Assembly: GCA_037190845.1 (NCBI GenBank)
Contig: JBBCJI010000023.1
Location: forward strand, 1 to 64,000
Source of the DNA: JBEBVQ01 sp037190845
GTDB taxonomy: Bacteria > Bacteroidota > Bacteroidia > Chitinophagales > Chitinophagaceae
DNA: 64,000 nucleotides
Direction of reading: 5' to 3'
Below, piece after piece: positions 63,601 to 64,000 of the stretch (positions within the stretch are counted from its first letter, which is position 1; every line of letters begins with the position of its first letter). A program made the translations under genes and the position numbers. A model generated the notes under the pieces. The model saw nothing but the letters and a program-made list of their open reading frames with translations, made no database searches and had not been told where the DNA came from.

Positions 63601-63719
63601 CCACTTATTCTTCTATATTTGTCGCAGCCCCTATCCTGGTGGATATGGATAAAAAAGACAACCTGCAGCAGGAAGAAGACCGGGACGAACGTATTGCTGC
63701 GCTGAAAAAACAGGCATAA
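60609..63719 (+). CDS. secDF: Protein translocase subunit SecDF (fused)
   Basis: SecDF uses the proton gradient to pull proteins through SecYEG on the periplasmic side. The 1036-residue protein fuses SecD (LGLDLQGGMNVTLEV near residue 98, GMAVDTNVLIFERIKEEL near 600) with SecF (GVEFSGGRSYTI near 740, GFSLNDTIIVFDRMREYF near 920), with twelve membrane helices in total. A Thr/Ser-rich linker with no conserved sequence (about 280-330) is in the large periplasmic loop. A strong terminator follows. Confidence 0.97.
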   Translation: MQLKGLVKLLTAALILISLYQLSFTFVVRSVEKKAHSKARSAVLAENSGVEETELNKLIESRYEAITDSMLGETVYNLLFTKFTFQEAKEQELNLGLDLQGGMNVTLEVSLDDLIRSMSNNPKDVRLNKAIEEANRRKVNSQADFVTLFGQSFTQLYPNEKIAYLFTKPSEKDITLSSTNDQVISKIRTEAGGAINRTYNVLQTRIDKFGVAQPNVNLDEGRGIITVELAGVRNPERVREYLQSTAKLQFFETFTNEEIIQFLQPANDALAAYLAGEKTGTTDSAKTDQPTTVAATPDTPDNTSDTASLSSLLARGTDTETDPEKTSELAAEELKKLPLLSVWNPNITQQGQVVPGAIVGLVAKKDTAAFNRYINLDVVKSKFPHNVKFVFGAEARSERKNANAPLVLYAIKLAPGGGAPLEGDRVTEARMDFNPLTGEPEVSLEMDMAGAQIWRKMTAKNVGRYVAVTLDDKVYSCPVVNGEIPGGRTSISGRFTTEDATQLADILKSGKLPAPARIVQEQVVGPTLGAENIAAGMNSLIISFIVIFVLMLVYFNTGGMVANIALLLNILFTIGILASLHATLTMASIAGLVLTIGMAVDTNVLIFERIKEELALGKTHAQAVADGYKRSYAPVLDSHVTSLITAAILFIYGLGPIKGFATTHFIGLVLSLFCGIMVSRLITDTYMKRGRHFNYFTNLSKKVFQKAHFRFIENRKYAYVGSVIVLILGVGSFINGFDYGVEFSGGRSYTIKFDEKHTVSEVREKLKPFLGEESPVVKTIGADNHLIITTGHMIEIGGTGADSIVLHKIYEGLKAGNLLGASVTESAFNTQYLQKTEKVMPTISDDLKAGAFKASIISIVAIFLYILLRFRKWQYSLGAIISVLHDVLLVLAVFSFLKHVMPFSLEIDQHFIAAILTVIGFSLNDTIIVFDRMREYFRKSKDKTENKKQVINRAINDTLSRTIMTSATVFLTVLILFIFGGEVTRGFAFAMMIGVFVATYSSIFVAAPILVDMDKKDNLQQEEDRDERIAALKKQA

Positions 63720-63746
63720 TAATCTCACACATTTTCTAATAATAAG

Positions 63747-63780
63747 AGACCGTCTCAAAAGTATCTGAGACGGTCTTTTT
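63747..63780 (+). terminator. Rho-independent terminator of secDF
   Basis: An 11-bp perfect stem (63747-63757 with 63766-63776) with an 8-base loop is followed directly by TTTTT, 27 bases after the stop. Confidence 0.9.
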
Positions 63781-63914
63781 ATTTCCAGAATTCGGCGGAT
63801 GTTTTTTCCCCGTCGGCTATGACGTTCCATAATTGTTTCTATCTTCGTATCACCGTCCAGCTTACCCTACGGATTTTTGTTGCATTTGCCAAGTTGCACA
63901 CCGGTACTGTCATT

Positions 63915-64000
63915 ATGCCGACACAGCAGTTCATACTACCGCTCCGCACATTTGTCCCACATCCGCTGCTGCAGCCGTACATATCCGCTTATCGGTTTAT
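63915..64000 (+). CDS. Probable AraC-family regulator, 5' end only
   Basis: The frame runs off the right edge after 28 codons. It begins MPTQQFILPLRTFVPHPLLQ and goes on with PYISAYRF. The words P-x-LLQPYISAYRF resemble the start of AraC-type regulators with an N-terminal DUF6597-like domain. A weak -7 box TATCTTCG is at 63840-63847. The call rests on a short stretch. Confidence 0.45.
   Translation, partial: MPTQQFILPLRTFVPHPLLQPYISAYRF

Overview
The window looks like a piece of a Bacteroidota chromosome, most probably a Chitinophagaceae-type member. The evidence is two proteins with C-terminal type IX secretion sorting domains, families largely confined to this phylum (DUF4270, DUF983, DUF4286, a PepSY-like periplasmic protein, ribosomal protein THX, a fused SecDF, a propeller/LytS sensor kinase with a LytTR regulator), and promoters with the phylum-specific TAnnTTTG box. 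Most genes are housekeeping. No phage, plasmid, CRISPR or tRNA genes were seen. All family calls are from sequence recognition by eye; no database was searched.

Layout. 1-453: non-coding, with two leftward promoters and boxA-like motifs that resemble the leader of an rRNA operon lying off the left edge. 454-6750: a leftward RND efflux operon (adaptor, pump, outer-membrane channel) behind a small membrane-anchored protein of unknown role. 7025-10377: an OmpR-type two-component system followed by an envelope protein with a conserved HAEPL motif and a PepSY-like protein. 10432-19263: aldo/keto reductase, metK, a PspC-domain protein, an ABC-2 exporter, tryptophan 2,3-dioxygenase and aconitase. 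19264-22138: an L,D-transpeptidase flanked on both sides by MITE-like and REP-like repeats. 22139-27412: a secreted YCF48-like propeller protein divergent from a hybrid-propeller LytS kinase and LytTR regulator, with a phased repeat array between them. 27413-32360: rpsA, a GT-C glycosyltransferase-like protein, a small unknown protein and ftsY. 32452-34833: a TviC/TviB pair for UDP-GalNAcA-type sugar precursors. 35040-39979: THX, HU, DUF4286, rsgA, a MacB-like permease, atpG, DUF983. 40036-45050: glmS, a DUF4270 lipoprotein, an orphan glycogen-synthase N-domain protein, and divergent panC. 45080-53312: pyk, rsmG, a GT2 glycosyltransferase, tgt, a lipocalin-like lipoprotein, an LptF/G permease and a divergent LolD/FtsX-like ABC pair. 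53379-57839: a zinc-ribbon protein and ssb separated by decameric repeats, a long repeat-rich gap, a membrane protein with a Cys-rich tail, and a delta-60 repeat T9SS cargo. 58223-64000: groL/groS, secDF and the start of a probable AraC-family regulator.

The most interesting material is between the genes: (i) MITE-like elements with matching terminal inverted repeats either side of the L,D-transpeptidase; (ii) a 21-22 bp phased repeat array in front of the LytTR system, spaced as LytTR operators are; (iii) a 10-bp phased array between the zinc-ribbon gene and ssb; (iv) low-complexity hairpins built from iterated short words that recur in at least seven gaps; (v) near-leaderless promoters; and (vi) an unusually strong Shine-Dalgarno sequence in front of the TTG start of rpsA. 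No complete new defence or biosynthetic system was identified.
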